A stretch of 64,000 nt of DNA from Burhinus oedicnemus (Eukaryota > Chordata > Aves > Charadriiformes > Burhinidae): positions 1,294,621 to 1,358,620 of the forward strand of contig VFFE01007028.1 of the NCBI GenBank assembly GCA_008921705.1, given 5' to 3'. Every line of letters begins with the position of its first letter. Positions within the stretch are counted from its first letter, which is position 1. A model generated the notes under the pieces. The model saw only the letters and a list, made by a program, of their open reading frames with translations, did not search any database and had not been told where the DNA came from. The position numbers and the translations under genes were made by a program. This document shows positions 13,701-27,800 of the stretch, in pieces.

Positions 13701-16700
13701 TTCCACTTTCCACCAAGGCATGGAGCCTGTCCAAATTAGTGTCAAAGCCTATATAATACCTTGGCTATATTGTAGGCTTGTATAGTGTCAAGATCCTGTT
13801 TTCACAGCAGTTACATAGTTGTTACTCCAGTGAAGAATGATATGGCCCCTTATAAAGTCCACAAGCTGACGTCTGTTTTTGAATGTAATATTTACACTAT
13901 TCAAGGAGCTAAATGAAGGCTTTGCTTTAATAGGTTCCTTCAGCTAATGTTTTCCCTTATACAGATGGGTTATTGTTTCCAGCTTTTGATACCTATGTGG
14001 CTTTGTATATTAGGGCCTGATTTTTTGGTTTGGCTTTTTTTTTTTTTTTTCCCCCCTTCTCTTTGTCTCCTGCAGCAAGGGAAGGGTTTTCCTATTATCA
14101 TCGAGTTGCCTTGCAGTTTTCTCTGGGGTGTTATTTGAGGGTCAAAACCCTGAAGACACTAAAAACAAAACACAAAAAACCCCAGCACCCTGTTTTTGCC
14201 CCACTCCCCACCACCTCCCTGAATTGCTTTCTACTTTCGACGTATCTTCCCCTCTCTGAAAGGAAACATGGTACAGCAATTTCTTACTGTGGGCAGAACT
14301 CACATAATTTAGGCAATGAAATGTTGGGGTTTTTTTCCGATGGCTCTGATGCTATAGGTGTGAACTTGTCTCTCTTTCGAAAACATTACCCAGATGATTG
14401 CTATAAGTAACTCTGTGCCACCTAATGATTTTGTGGGGCTGGACAAAAATCTGAGTATAAGTAGCTTTCTGGGGCTTCATAAGGGAAATAGAGTGCCAGG
14501 TTTTAAGCACATAACCACATTTATTTTAGTGAAGTAAAACACACATTGACAGGCATAAAATTCTGTTCTGAACAGGGAGTGTGGAGGACAGCTGAAATTA
14601 GATGGACTTTTCTGGTTAATATGCATCTGGGATGAAACAGCTTCAGAAAGTGGGGATTGCATAGTGGAGTATCTGCTAAAACTTTTTTAACCTCAGCAAT
14701 GTACAGCTTCAGTCTGGGCTTTAGTTCAGGAAAAAAGCTTACACTTGCTGTGTTCCACTGAAACCAGTTTTCTCCCAATTCTAGTTAAAAACAAACCCCA
14801 AAACATAAGATTTGCAGACTGAGTTCAGGCCAATTTGTAGTGGATGGAGAATGGTCAAAAGCAGGGTATACCAAGGACCTTATCTCATTTGCCAAGCTAA
14901 CCACGTATACAGACATACTTTAGGGGATCAGAGTCTTCTTGGCCTTGGTTCTGATTGTGTAATCTCTAACGGTTTGTGTTCAGGTAGGAAATTATTCAGA
15001 ATTATGATTTTTTTAGTTTATCAATCCTGATACTCTTCGGTCTGCATGTCTAAACTAGACATTGAGAAAGGTTAGTTGTGACATTCCAGCATTTTTACTT
15101 CCCCCTCCCCCCCCAAAAGAATTTTAAGGAGAAAAAGTAATGTAGCTTATTTTGGGATATAGTGGATGAATACAGGCAGTCGTTAATTTACGTGTGTTTA
15201 TTTCTTTACTTTCAGAAGTTCAGAATGGAGGCAGAAGTATATGGAATGTACGTATGCCCTGTTCTGGCAATGTTCTTGTCACCCATACTCTGCAAACAAT
15301 TATAGCTGTCACTTGGGCTTTTATAATTCTATGCAGAGAAAAATTTCAGAAGGACATATGAGCACTTCAGATTGGTGGCTCGACCTGGTTCCTTGCAGAA
15401 TGACCTTACTTCACGACCTCTGGCTTAACTCCCCATCTCTATTGTTCTATTTGGGGATGATAAGGTTATCTTATAAAAATAATGCTGTATTTATCTATTG
15501 TATGTTTTAATTTAGTTTTCCATCATCAAGGTCATATATTGACTTTTGCATGGGAGGTTAAGGTCTGCCAAGTGTGAAACCATTGTCAGGGTTATGATTG
15601 CCACTATATATTCACAGAAAATGGGTAGCAAAAGATAGCCTACCAATAACATATGGTGCGGCAATTCTAACTGGCTATTGGTAGGGAGTTGCATATTTCT
15701 GTACTGTACCATTTGACATGGATTTGGGTCCATCACATTCCTGCTGATTGTAGCCAGGAAAGGGAAGTAAGGAAAATCAGCAGAACTTATCACTTAATTT
15801 GAGAAAGGTCCTCTTGTTCTTAATTGCGCTATTTATTATCATGAGGTGGTAAGTGCACAGCAAGTGTGGATGTAATTGGTATCTCTTGCCACTTTGGCAG
15901 CCTCTCATACTTTTCATACAGCAGTAGCCTACTATATGACGCTTTGTTTAAATCTTCTGCTCTTCTTAATTGTTCAGTTGGTTGCAAGGGCTGAATAAAG
16001 TGTTGTGATCTGTCTAGGGTGTGTCTTTACTGCAGTTCTTTGCTAGATGGGGACAACGGTGTTTTGTCAGTATCATGAATAGAGATATTCCTTTAGTTTA
16101 TATGTTGAAAGGCCAGTGGAATGAAGAGAGGGGAAGGAAAGATCCAAGTCTCAGCTGTGATTTTGTTTTTAATTCTAAATGTGAAGATTTTGGTTTGTGC
16201 AGAATTGTTGCCATGTGTTGGTTTGTAGCCTGGCAGGAACTTGTCAGGTAGCAAGGTGTTTTCTTAATGTGGCTCAGCAGGGAGCATGTAGAGCTATTTC
16301 TCATCTCTAAACCAAACAGTTCTGGAATAGCTGAGGTACTCCGATAGACCTACACATTTAATATTGTTCTGTGTATCTTCCAGAGTAACTTTTCTAGGAT
16401 GAGTAAGCATTCATACACAGATAACATTGGAGAGATCCACACAGTCTTCATACACCTTTGGACATCCTTAGGATAGGTCAAGTGGTTCAATCTCTTATCG
16501 TATTCTAGGAGTCTTAATATGAGTTATTTCTAGTTTATAATAGATTAGGATCCTAGAAACTAACCCTCATTTTGTTGGTGACTGTTACACCTATCTAGAA
16601 ATAACTAGACACATTAGAATGAAATCTCATTTCCACTGAGCAGCCAAGGAATGAGAAAGAATTGGTTCCTGGCTAGGGTTAGGTCTTCCTTTAGAAGTTG

Positions 16701-16840
16701 AGCTTGGTTGATCTTAGTCTAGTGAAGATGATTTCAAGTGGATTATTTGGGATTATAGAAGGACTAATTCTGGTCCTACTGTAGTTGAGGGGATGCTGTT
16801 CTGTTCCTTTTGATGTTCTGAAGTTGTGCTTAACTTTTTA

Positions 16841-17075
16841 GAATAGAATAGAATAGAATATTTCAGTTGAAAGGGACCTACAGTGATCATCTAGTCCAAC
16901 CGCTTTACCACTTCAGGGGTGACCAAAAGCTAAAGCATGTTATTAAGGGCATTGTCCAACTGCCTCTTAAACACTGAAAGGCATGATGCATTGTCCACCT
17001 CTCTAGGAAGCCTTTTCCAGTGTTTGACCACCCTCTTGGTAAAGACATGCTCCCTAATGTCCCATCTAAACCACT
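16841..17075 (-). mobile_element. CR1 3' fragment with GAATA tail
   Basis: Four GAATA units at 16841-16860 lead into TTGAAAGGGACCTACAG, ATCATCTAGTCCAACC and GCCTTTTCCAGTGTTTGACC. These are the reverse complement of the CR1 3' untranslated region and the end of ORF2. The element is antisense to DAAM2, lies about 0.5 kb upstream of the first visible exon, and is 5'-truncated. Confidence 0.9.
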
Positions 17076-17610
17076 TTTTGGTTTATCGTGTCAAAATGAG
17101 GCTTTTGGCTTCTTTTCAGGTTCCTTGACTTGATTTTTTTTTTTCCATAGCAGATGTTAAATGCCTTTGTTGGTGAAGCCCAACATCACTCTAGCAGTAT
17201 AGAGGAAAAATAATTTATAAGATCTGTCAATATAAAGCTACAAAATGTAAACCTGTTATCTGTAAATGGGCTATCCTTCTACTTAGAAACATAGTATGTT
17301 TAAGGGACTGAGATTTGCTGCTTAGATGCCAAAGATAACTGTGTCTCGATCAAACTTTATTATTCTGTGTTCAGTAACCTTAGCTGAAGGGGATTCTTAT
17401 TATCTGACGCACCATGGTGATGGTGCTAACATTACACTTTCAGAAATGTTTGTAATAAATGCTATAAAACACATCTGTGTGCATTGTACAAGAATATGGG
17501 GGGATATACCACAATAAAGAACAGCGCAGTGAAGAATCCCAGGTGGTTCTACAGTGGTATTTCGTCCAGTAAAGGCTCCTTGTGTAAGCTTGTTTAACTT
17601 TCTGTTTCAG

Positions 17611-17685
17611 GAACAAGAAGATCCTAATAAGCTTGCTACCAGCTGGCCAGATTACTACATTGACCGCATCAATTCCATGGCAGCA
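17611..17685 (+). CDS. DAAM2: DAAM2 exon: start of the GBD/FH3 region
   Basis: This 75-nt exon (25 codons, phase 0 at both ends) is preceded by a TTTCTGTTTCAG acceptor and followed by GTAAGT. It encodes [16 protein letters not shown] followed by IDRINSMAA. That is the DAAM2 sequence: DAAM1 has a different run before ATSWP and reads FYIDQLNSMAA. The segment belongs to the N-terminal GTPase-binding region that contacts Rho. It continues in frame into the exon at 24795. The preceding exon, ending in a Lys-rich stretch, is outside the window. Confidence 0.96.
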
Positions 17686-19469
17686 GTAAGTTACCTCTCC
17701 TGCAAAGCAGGGAAGACTTCCTACCGTAGAGATGTGTTTCTTTAGGAAGAAGTCCCCAAAGGAGAAGAATGTTAGCCCAAGTGCATGACTGATTTAAAAT
17801 AGAACTTCTGAAAGAAGACAAGTATGTGTATTAAGAAAGAGCCCTGCTCTAGCAGAAGAATAGATTAGAAAGCACCGTAAGCATTTCCAGTTTTTATTTC
17901 TACAATACTGAGAACGGAAGGCAATCAAATTAGATTCTGGAATGAAAAGTCAGAGCTGGAGTAAAGAAATTGATTATTTAAAATTATTTATGTGCCAGCT
18001 GTGAAGCCTATCCAAAGTATGGTCCTGATCCTTAGATGTCTGCTCATTGGCACTGGTCCTGAAAAGAAGGACGAAAATGGCTGTGGGCTTCTTTTGAATG
18101 CCTGTACAATTCAGCTGGCTTTAAACTGTAGTAGACCATAATGATCTTGAAGAGATTGTTATGCTTTTGAGTGTTGTTAGAACACAAAGGTAGTTCAGCT
18201 TTCACCCCTGTTTTGGAAGTTTTGAGGAATGTTAATGTAAAGCTAGCTTTCAGCACATGCACACACTCGTGCTTGTGTCTTGGCATGGCTAGCCAGTCTG
18301 AAACTGTGACAATTGAAAGCATCTTTTTCCAAAACTATACTTTTAACTGCAGTTAGCATTTTTGGAGACCTGTGTGTCATCTGGGTCAAGTAGAGGTGAA
18401 ATAATTTGGTTCTTCAAGAGGAATCTTAAGTGCAGCCTGTAAGTGAGGATTATATGAAATCGTGGACAAGCAGGAGCCAAGGCCCCTATTTATCCCTTCA
18501 GAATAGAAAAACAAGAGAATATTTGATGAATCAGAAAAGCAACTGTTTGAAAACTAGGTAAAGTTTTGTTTTGTTGTGTGGGTTCAAACTGATTTCTAAC
18601 TGATCTACAAAATAACACTGGGGTTATTAGTCTAGTAGAAGAATTAAAGAAAAGGTACTTGTTTATGTAAGATAATGTCTACTTATATAACAGCAGATAA
18701 ATAGAGGAACATAAAGCTGTAACACCTTAGACATCAGATATAAGCCAACAAGATATTTGAGAAAATCTTTCTCTAATTGTCCTTGTTCAATAGCTGTATA
18801 ATGTGTCTCTTCCTCTGAAGCATCCAATAGAGCTGGTCACCAACAGAAGCAGAACACTTGCATATAGTATCCACTGATCTCCTTTGATATGGTAGATCTT
18901 ATAGTTTGAAATTAGATTCTTTTACTGATTTTACAGCCAAATTTTGCCTCCAGTTATTCATGTGCAATGTCTACTTAGATTTTTTTTTTTTTTGGCAGTT
19001 GTGCAGAAGTGATGATAGAATTCTGTTCCTAGCATCTTAGGTAGCACACCTTATTTGTTTACTTACACGTTTATGATTGATTTCTAAAGGCTTCTCTGTG
19101 CTTTTTGTATCATGATTATGAGCTATAAAATAATTTTATAAAAGTAATGCCTTAATGGATGCTAAATGTGTCAATACTGATGCATTTCTCATGGTGAAAT
19201 ATGTCTTGCTCAGTAAAAAAAATCAAGATTTACAAGTTGTTATAACTCACTGTAAGAGGATAAAAGAAAAGCTGCTTTCTACTGTGAGTCTTGAATAACC
19301 AAAATGATCACCTTCCTTCATGCCAGATTTTCTTGGGGCAGGGTAATGGAACAGAAAGAATATGGACTTGTTTTGAGAAAAGAGATTGAGCTTTTGTGAC
19401 TGGCATGATACTGTGCTTTGATTTCCTGACTGAACAAATTTGCTCTACAAGGGCCATTAAGGAAAAAAA

Positions 19470-19690
19470 TGAGTATGAAACCTTGCAGTGTCACTGAGCC
19501 AAATACTTCTGGTAGGATTTGATCCAGGTCCTCTTGAATCTACTGAGAGTTTTTCCATTGATTTCAGTGACTTTTGGATGAGTCTTTAAATGATCTTGAT
19601 GTAAACCTGGAGTGAATATGTACACGCCACTATTGTAAATCTGGAGCAGTTCCATGGAATGAGACTACATTTTGGCCTATGTTTCTAATT
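19470..19690. repeat. Possible ancient amniote interspersed repeat
   Basis: Fragments such as GGATTTGATCCAGG, TCCATTGATTTCAGTG and TGTAAATCTGGAGCAGTTCC resemble the old, partly palindromic repeat of turtle, crocodile and bird genomes built from 'ATTGACTTCAATGG' and 'GTAAATCTGGAGTAACTCC' units. A similar patch lies at 18940-18985. Divergence is high and the family name is uncertain. Confidence 0.3.
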
Positions 19691-20081
19691 TTAAACATGT
19701 TTTAAGAGCACCAATAAACACCAGCCCCGTAATGTTGTTTGCATGCCTTAGCACTGAATGACTGATAACCTTTTATTTGGCTTCAAGCCTCATGATTTAG
19801 TCTTACGCTTGAAGTGTTAAGAAGGCACTGGGGTTAAAACCCCTGCTTCTGATTTACCACTTAGTTGCTTCCCTTTTAGGCAGGTGAAACTTAGTCGACT
19901 GGATTTCACAGGAATTGTATCAGCGGAAAACTGGAGTAATCCAGCTGAGAACCAGCTCCAGCACACTTTAAAAGACATGTTCTATTCATTATTATTTAGA
20001 CCTCTGAGAGTCTTAACTTCCAAACGGTTATTTTGGGTCCCTTATAATTTCAGTCCTAAATTTAGTGGTGGGGTTTTTTAA

Positions 20082-20098
20082 TTTTTTTTTTTTTTTTT
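20082..20098. repeat. Poly(T) tract
   Basis: Seventeen consecutive T bases, part of a T-rich stretch. Simple low-complexity DNA. Confidence 0.9.
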
Positions 20099-23000
20099 AA
20101 ACTGCATCCAAGTGGAGTTGGCTTAGAAGTAGTGAAAGAAAAACATATTTCATGTTGCTTCCTGACACTGTCTAGTCTATTTCAGTTTGCGTCTCTTGGG
20201 CACTATCAGGTATTGCAATATTTTAATGAGAAATATTGCAAGAAGTATTAGAGTTGAAATGGTAGCAATAATCACAGAAGTGTGACTTTAAAGTGCCTTA
20301 AGTCCTGTTTTTTAAATAAAATTTGATCTTTGCATCTCCTGTGACTTAACTGCATAAGAATCTTTTTACATGCGGCTTTTGCATCTTTTCTATGTCCTTT
20401 TGTTTAATTAAGAAGTTCTTTTTCAAGTATTAACTTGGCAAAAAAAGTTCTCCCTACCCACTGATGAAATTGAAATGGCACCTTTATCCTGCTAATATCA
20501 TTAAGTATCTTTCTGTGCATTTCAGCAGGCCAGGGCCCCTGTTCTCAAGGATCATTTTCTCAGAAGAGCCGCTGCAGTGTTACCCATCGTATCTGTCCCT
20601 CATAGATTATGCTTGAGACCAATGTGGTGATTCCTGACATGTTTGACATTCCCTACTTGTAACCTTAGATCACTATGTTAGGAAGCACTTTAGGTCACAG
20701 ATTCCTGATGCAGTTCACAAAGCCACCCGTTTTAGGCGCAGTTCTGTTCCCACAATTGTTTCTGTTGCTACGACTTTTTAGATTTTAACTGTTTTTAAAA
20801 AAACCAAACTAGTTTAAAAAAAATAGTTTTAAAACCCAATTCTCACAAGAGCCTATTACAGTAAAACTGGGTCTCTTTACTAGTCTGTAGTGTGCAATTC
20901 CCGTGGAGGGACTGTCCCATCCTTCAGGTAGCCTGACTGAAAGGAAGAGGCCAAGTAGATCATTGGTAGAGTATCATCTAGACCAGTTCTTAAAAGAAAG
21001 GGACAGCTGCTAATGATGTCTAATTTAGAGAGAGGAGCCTCCAGATTTGCTCAGTCCTCTGATTTCTACATGCTATAAATAATACTGGTGATTGTGGACA
21101 GGTTGCACACCCACAGTCAGAAACCATTTCCATTATCCAGGTCATTGTCATTTTCTGCTGATTCATCAACACACAAAACTTCTTTCCTTAAAAATGCAGC
21201 AGCTGCCCTGTTAATATCACATGTAAAGCAACCTCCCTGTGCTCCTCCTGCCCTCCTCACTCCGTGATACTGTCTGCTTGGCAGCACAAATAAACACAGA
21301 CCTGACTTTACTGAGGGGAAAACTTCTGACAGCGCAGTGTTGCTTTTATGAGCTTGGCTGGGTATGCATTTCCACAGCGAGACTTTCAGGTGAACAGTAG
21401 TTGCAGATCCAGCTTTTCTGGAGAGATGGCTTGGTCGAGAGTATGAGACGGGTCAAGATTAATAAATACAGCTGTAACCAGGCCCTTTTCCTTTCCTTTT
21501 CAGAAAGCATTTGTTCAGAGCAGAGCAGCTTCGCAGGATGTTAAAATTATGTATCTTTCAGCAAAATGTAGCAGGTGGATGATAACTCCTCCATCTGGGT
21601 CAGGTGACATCTATGTTACTTGAAATTTATTTGCTTAAAAGCTCAGTTTTTTTAAATTACATCTATTCATAGTTTATGATTCATAGTTTATTCTCTTAGT
21701 TCAGCCTTAACATAGTTAGAGAGGTGATGCACCTTGAGTTACGAGTGACTTGTTTCTTTGAAGAAATGTTTTAAAGTACTATTGTCCAGGCATGTCATAG
21801 GAGGCATGCAATACAGTGGTTTTTTTAACAAAATTTTTATTTTAATTTTACTTGCATTTGTTTACGAACTGGAAGTGATTTCAATAATGCTAATACTTCA
21901 TTAGTTATGATTTTAGACAAGATCTAAAGAAAAGGCTTGGACTGTAATGAGAAATCAGATCATCCAGGTTGCTTTTTCTGTATTTATTCTATTTGCTTCT
22001 CTTTTTTCATTTCATTTGTGTGAGACTGTTAAGTAAAACTAGGTCCATCATACAGTGTATTGCTGATGCTAGTTCATGCTCTTTTTTCTTTTTTCTTTTC
22101 TTTTTTCTTTACTCTCTTTCTCACATGTACACACTGTCATTATGGTCCTGTATCTTCTTTCCCAGCTGTTTAGGGGAATGATTAGCCATTAGGATAAGGT
22201 GTGGGAATTAATCTGTGCTTTTAATAAAACTAAAATATTTCATTTTAAATGGAGCCACCAAATTTTCAAAAGTGATTTCTTGGACTACCTGAAGTTTTAC
22301 ACATAAAATTCCATGTGAATGATTGTTTTCACAAATTCATTCTTTTTTTTTTGAATTGGCAAATCAAGTAAATAGATGCTATACATTCCTGGGTGATGCA
22401 CTTAATCTGGAAAACTTTAAATACACAAAACATGCTTGTAAAAAAGAGCCTTATGTATACCACTTTTTAGGGACCAGATAAGGACCTGGAACTATTTTGC
22501 TGCTTCTTCCTAGTATGTTTGTTTAACTGATAGTAACTAGCTGCATCCTCAGCACAGCAGACATTGGTCCTTGAGTGCAGTTTGTAGTTCAGGAAAGCAA
22601 TTAATCAGTCAGCCACATTAATGAAATCCAGCCTCAAATAATGACAGTTCCCTCCCCTATGCCTCCCAGGGCCGGTTATGTTTTCTATAACTCTTGCCGA
22701 GAAAGCTATTTCATAGTGCAAACGCGTGACCAGTCTGTCTTTAGAGAGGGCATGAGGATTTGAGTTCCTGGCCACGCACGGGAGTGAGAAATGAAAGGCT
22801 CTTGGCTGCCTGCAGCTTTAGAAAAGGGGGTTTCTATAATCACCCTCTGTTGTAAAGGCAAGATTATTTGTATTTGTTTCATTTGGAAATGGGCCTTTTT
22901 CACTCTGAACGAAATACCGTTGAGCACCTTCCTACCATCCATTTGCTTTCCCCCCACAATGGCTCAGAGGAGAAATTAAGTCGTTGGAGGAATGGGAGCT

Positions 23001-24794
23001 TTTCAAAGGAGCATTTATGGGCCAAAGGAAAGATGACCAGATGGGCTGTCACCCAAGAAAATACAAATGAAGCCCCAAATCACACCCCAGGACTCTGCCA
23101 TTGAGATTCCATAATGCCTGTTCAGGATTTCTGTTTATTTTTCAAAGAGAGAGATCATATATGGCTTGGCTTAAGCATTTCAATTTATGTTTCTGGCTGT
23201 CGGGGGATGCTGGCAAAAGATAAAACATCATCAGCTCATTTTCCATCAGTAGCGCTCTGTCATTCCATTAGGGCAGGAAATAGCTTGCTCTGTTACTGAG
23301 TGAATTTGACTTTAGCGTGGATCAGAGAGAGGACCCCTAGAGTTAAACACATCTCCCTGTGCCAGCTGTTCAGCATAAGACAGCAACGGCATGTAGCCAA
23401 ATGACCACCCTCAGGATCTGACATGTGTTGGCACCACATGGTTTGCAAAAGCAAGCAACATGGGAGCACTTCCAAGGGAAGTGAGGTGTTGGGGAGTGGG
23501 GGAAGGTTAAAGGAAGTTTCAGTGAGAGGAAGGTTTTCTTTGGTGCTTGCTGAACAGGAAAATAAAGACTTAAATATTTTGCTGTAAGCAGCCATAATTG
23601 TAGTTACTCGCATTCCACCACACAGAGGTATAATATCAGATCCCTGTAGATGATACTAGTTTACTCCTGTTGATTAACCCCTTCATTTGAGAAGGGGTTC
23701 AGAGCTGCTTTCCAGATACCACTGAGTGATATCCCCCAGAAGTCCCACCAATGAGAGAGGCATTTATTCTCTCAGTTTTACAATTAAAATGACTAAGAAG
23801 ACATAGCTATAGGCTAAGAATTTCCAGCACTGAGTCTTGACTTCTTAAAAAGTCACACATTGAAGTTGTGAGCCTGAATGGTATATGCGATGGGCACTGC
23901 CGAGTCTTGCTTCACATCACAAGGTTGCAGTGGTGCTAAGTGTAGATCTGGAACCCTGATTTCCTGATATACCACTTTTTTTAATGGCATTGTCTGACTT
24001 TGAGGATCTTATTTTTTGCGTGTATTCCACTCATTGTCTCTCACCTTCATCTACAGTGACCCACAGCATCTTCAGTTCCAGTTGACTGCAGGCTCTAGTT
24101 ATCTCAAGCTGCGTACTGGGGGAAAATCTAGTGTCCGTGTGCTTCAGTTTACTTGTTCAAAAATAGGGACTGGGATTTTACGATGCTCCAGCTCTTTGCA
24201 GTAAATGTTGCTAATTAGCAAGGGCAAAGCAGATAGGGAAAATCAGTTTCTTAAACCAGGTGATATACTTTGGGCGGGGGAGAAAACTCAAACTTGTATG
24301 TACACAAACTGTAATTCAGGGTACTTGCAGGCTGTTTAGTCACTTGAAGAAAAAGCTTTTATGCTTTGAAACCTGACACACATCTGGGGTTTTTTCTTCA
24401 CCACCCCCCCACCCCCCAAATCCCTCCAGTCATCTCAGTCTAATAAAAGATATTACCTCTCCCTACAAACTTTGCCTCACATATCCATAGATTACCACAG
24501 CAGATCACTGTTCCAAATTAGGTACAGTTTTCTGAGGACATACTGGCAAGTATGATTTTTGGGGGGTAATCTGAGAACCTATTGCCAGTGTGGCAAAGCG
24601 GTATGCTGCTGCCAGTCCACATGAGGAGCCTCATCTGGATTCAGTTTTGTAGCTGAGGCGCTGCTTTCCTGGTGAGAGGTCGGCAGGCACCTCTGCATGG
24701 GTTGATGGGATAGTTGTTTTTCATAATTCCCGGCCTGTCTCTTAGCTTCCAGGCACCCCAAGCTTTCCTGATTGTCGTCATCTTTTCTGAACAG

Positions 24795-24889
24795 ATGCAG
24801 ACTCTGTATGCTTTCGATGAAGAAGAAACAGAAATGAAAAATAAAATAGTTGAAGACTTGAAGACAGCTCTGCGGACTCAGCCCATGAG
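24795..24889 (+). CDS. DAAM2: DAAM2 exon: GBD segment
   Basis: This 95-nt exon begins in phase 0 with [17 protein letters not shown] and continues through [14 protein letters not shown]. It ends in a split Arg codon (AG, with G in the next exon). The acceptor is TTTTCTGAACAG; the donor GTAATG is weaker than its neighbours. The acidic helix and the [10 protein letters not shown] motif are shared by DAAM proteins and lie in the GTPase-binding region just before the armadillo repeats. The YAFDEEE stretch fits DAAM2, where DAAM1 reads LLALEKEEEE. Confidence 0.97.
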
Positions 24890-27800
24890 GTAATGTTGTT
24901 CGTCTTTCATCACAATTCACTGCCTCCCTATGGTCAGATGTGACACAGGAAAGAGTGGCAAGGACAGAAACCTTATTGTCTCACCTCACACAAGCCTCTC
25001 TGATATTTCAGACAATCCACAGAGAGCCCTACAGTCCCTGGTCTGAACCTGCCTAGTTGGGAGGGCACACTAATGCTGAAGCATGTAGCTTCAGGAAAAT
25101 AAAGACAAAGTCTGCTGTGAAAAACCTGTGGCAGATCTGTGCAAACACAGGTAATGACTACGAAGATTAGATTTTAGACTTAATAGCCCCCTGAATGTCC
25201 CATGTAATTTGATTCATGTTGGGCAAAATCTCAGCCTCTACTCTGAACTTTGAATTCAGACTTCCCCTTATCTTTAGTAATGTGAACTGTTTGGTACAAA
25301 GCAGCTAATCCATCTGACATCACCTGGTTTGGCATTCTTCCCGTTCTATGTGTAACTGTGGCATAGAGAAATGTTAAGAGACGTTATTGTGTACTGTGTC
25401 TTTGAAGGTAAGGTCATCTTTGTTTTTCTGGGAACAAAGCTCTGAACAATAGCAAACTAACTAGCATAGAAACCTTTTCCATTTAACGCTTAGAAGAGCA
25501 TTGTGCAGAAGTAATAACTGTAGTTGATGTGATCTCAGAAAACACTCGGTCAAGAAGTTTCTGAATGTCTTTTTATTGGGCCCAAAATAGGCAAAATATG
25601 TTTGTATCCACACTATGCTGAAATCATAGTTCCAGAGAGCTTCAATAATGCCTAATCAAACAGATTATTTTTTTTTAGGGGGAACCTAACCAAACCAAAC
25701 AAATTAAATAAATAAATTAAAATCACCCAAAAAATAATCTCAAAGAATTTACATTGCAGTTATGTTGACTTGCAGTGAAGATATTTCTGGGACTTCTTGC
25801 AGAGCTAAGTGCTGATTGTGCTCCTCCCCTTCATGATGTTTAAAAAAGTTGACTGCATGCAGCTTCTCACCTTGTGGCAAGTGTGAGGTAGAGCACGTCA
25901 GCTTAAACCCCAGTGGTTTACCTCCTGTTGTGATGGGCTGTAAGAGAGCACAAAGGCAGATCCTGGTGCTCCTCTGAGGCATAAAGATTCATCAGGCTTT
26001 GGTAACTTTAGTGTGTGGGAAGGGTGAGTGCTTTTAACATAGAAGTGGAGAAAGAGTGGCCTATATTGAGACCTAGCCCAAGGGGAAAAGTGGCTGTTTG
26101 ATCCTGTCTGTTGCTATCTGCAGTAAAATGTTAAAGTGGAAGCTAAGAAAACTGCCAAACTCCCAGTTCTCACAGGGTTTTTAAACCAAAGTCCTGTGCT
26201 ATTGAGACTTGATGTAGGAACTCTATTACGTTAATGTGGTGCTGGTTTGGTGCTTCCTCTATGGAAGTGGTAGCTTTCATTGAGCATAACCACAGCAGCA
26301 AGGCCTCTCTGCTATGTCCAGCTGAAACACTTTGGTAGCGACCATTGGTTGGTCTGCTCTGACATTTTGAATAGGACAGCCTGGCCATCTTGTTGAGAGC
26401 AAGGCAAAAGAGAAGAAGAAAGAGCAATGTCTTTTGCTGAAAGCCTTGCAAGGTTTTCCTGCTCAGACCTGTATTGCTTCTGCTGGATCCCCTTGACAAC
26501 AGCCTGTTGCTTCATCTGTTTATAATAACCCTAACAAGCTTCAGTACAAGCATCTATGAGCTGCCCTATAAAGTGTTCCCTTCTAAATCGCTGGCGATGG
26601 TTATAGGGCTTTTTTTTTTTTTTTTAAATAGTTAAGCCAAGCCAAATTTTGAGTTAAGTCCTACGTCTCAACTAATTTCCAGCGACTCAATTCGTTAGCT
26701 GCCAAATGGGCTGCATGCCAGTACCTGATCAACAAGCCAATTTCTTCTTGATGGAAAGGTTGCAGTAGAGAGGCCCTCAGCTCTATCAAATCCCACTCAT
26801 AAGCAGTACTATACCCAAGCCTTCAAAATACTAGTCTTTCTAGTTGAATTTGGACATCAAATCCTGTTTTCCTTGCCACTTCTGTTCAGCAGGCCTCTGA
26901 AGAAACTAGAGACCTAAATTCACACAGAATGGACTGTCCATAATCCATTTGTGATTGTAGGGTACACAGGGGCTCTGACAGCTTATCAATAGGCTCCTCT
27001 GCTTGAATTCTCTGATCTAGAGGAATCAAAAGAAGGAAAATGCATGTGTTTGGCTCTGTGTTTTATTTTACTGTAGAACCGTGTCTTTTCTAGTACAAAA
27101 TGCAGAGTAATGATACTAATCTGTGCCTCTATTCCAACCCACTCATTCTAACAGCAACAAAAACTGAAGCAAAACTACCCAAACTCAAGTTCCTCTCCGC
27201 TGTGGAGAAAAGGTGATAGAAGCATCCCTGGGCAGCTAGTTGACCCCCTTTGTGCAAGTGCATTTTGTTCTGGTATTTAGGAGCTGCCCTGAAATAATAA
27301 AGACAGGTTATGTCCCAGCACACAGGAACAACCCCAGCCTTAGAGAACAAAAACCCCACATCTGCATCTTGTAAGGAAACACATTTTCTTTTAGGTTTGT
27401 AAGAACTTAAGACTATAAACAAGTGTGATGACAAACTGTTGGACAGAAGCAGTGAGAGAAGAGCTTTTCTTTTCGTATTTTAGTGCCCAAAAATGGAGGT
27501 TCAGAAGTGCAGCAAAAGTAAAAAGTTAGAAGGGACTGGAAAAAAAATCACTTTTTGGAACCCCAGGAAAATACTTCTTTTAGTCTGAATCATTGCTAAC
27601 TCCCTTTGCTGTCTGCTTTTCTCCTTTTGTTTAACTCAGATTTACCTCCTGTTATTTTTTGTTTGATTTAGCCACGTTGCATTCAAGTGCATACAGGAGA
27701 TGGTCATTTGTGCATCCAGCAAACAAAACCCATTATGCTGAATTTTTCAGCAGTTCAGTAGTTGTCAGGATTATGTGTGCCCCCTGATTCAAAAACTGAT

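Larger units (their letters stand above)
1..17610 (+). other. DAAM2: Non-coding flank, presumably DAAM2 intron upstream of the first visible exon
   Basis: The first recognisable DAAM2 exon starts at 17611 in phase 0 and encodes residues following the N-terminal ~87 amino acids. The exons for the start codon and the N-terminal segment were looked for and not found here, so this stretch is most likely one large intron. It holds the fold-back element, a 14-bp hairpin (1607-1654), a 2.8 kb CR1 (5108-7893), an old CR1/L3-like remnant (10490-10640), an A-run (10730-10767) and a short CR1 tail (16841-17075). The rest shows no coding signature that I can support. Confidence 0.6.
17686..24794 (+). other. 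DAAM2: DAAM2 intron (7.1 kb)
   Basis: The intron has GT-AG borders. It contains T-runs (18980-18991 and 20082-20098), a pyrimidine-rich stretch near 22080-22115, and diverged patches resembling an old amniote interspersed repeat (19470-19690). A repeat-free, relatively GC-rich block at about 22620-23110 could be conserved non-coding DNA. No gene or RNA gene was recognised. Confidence 0.9.

Noticed and set aside
1..17610. First coding exons of DAAM2 (start codon, LTDKNREAMFALP region)
   Set aside because: Looked for on the + strand and not found. They most likely lie left of the window.
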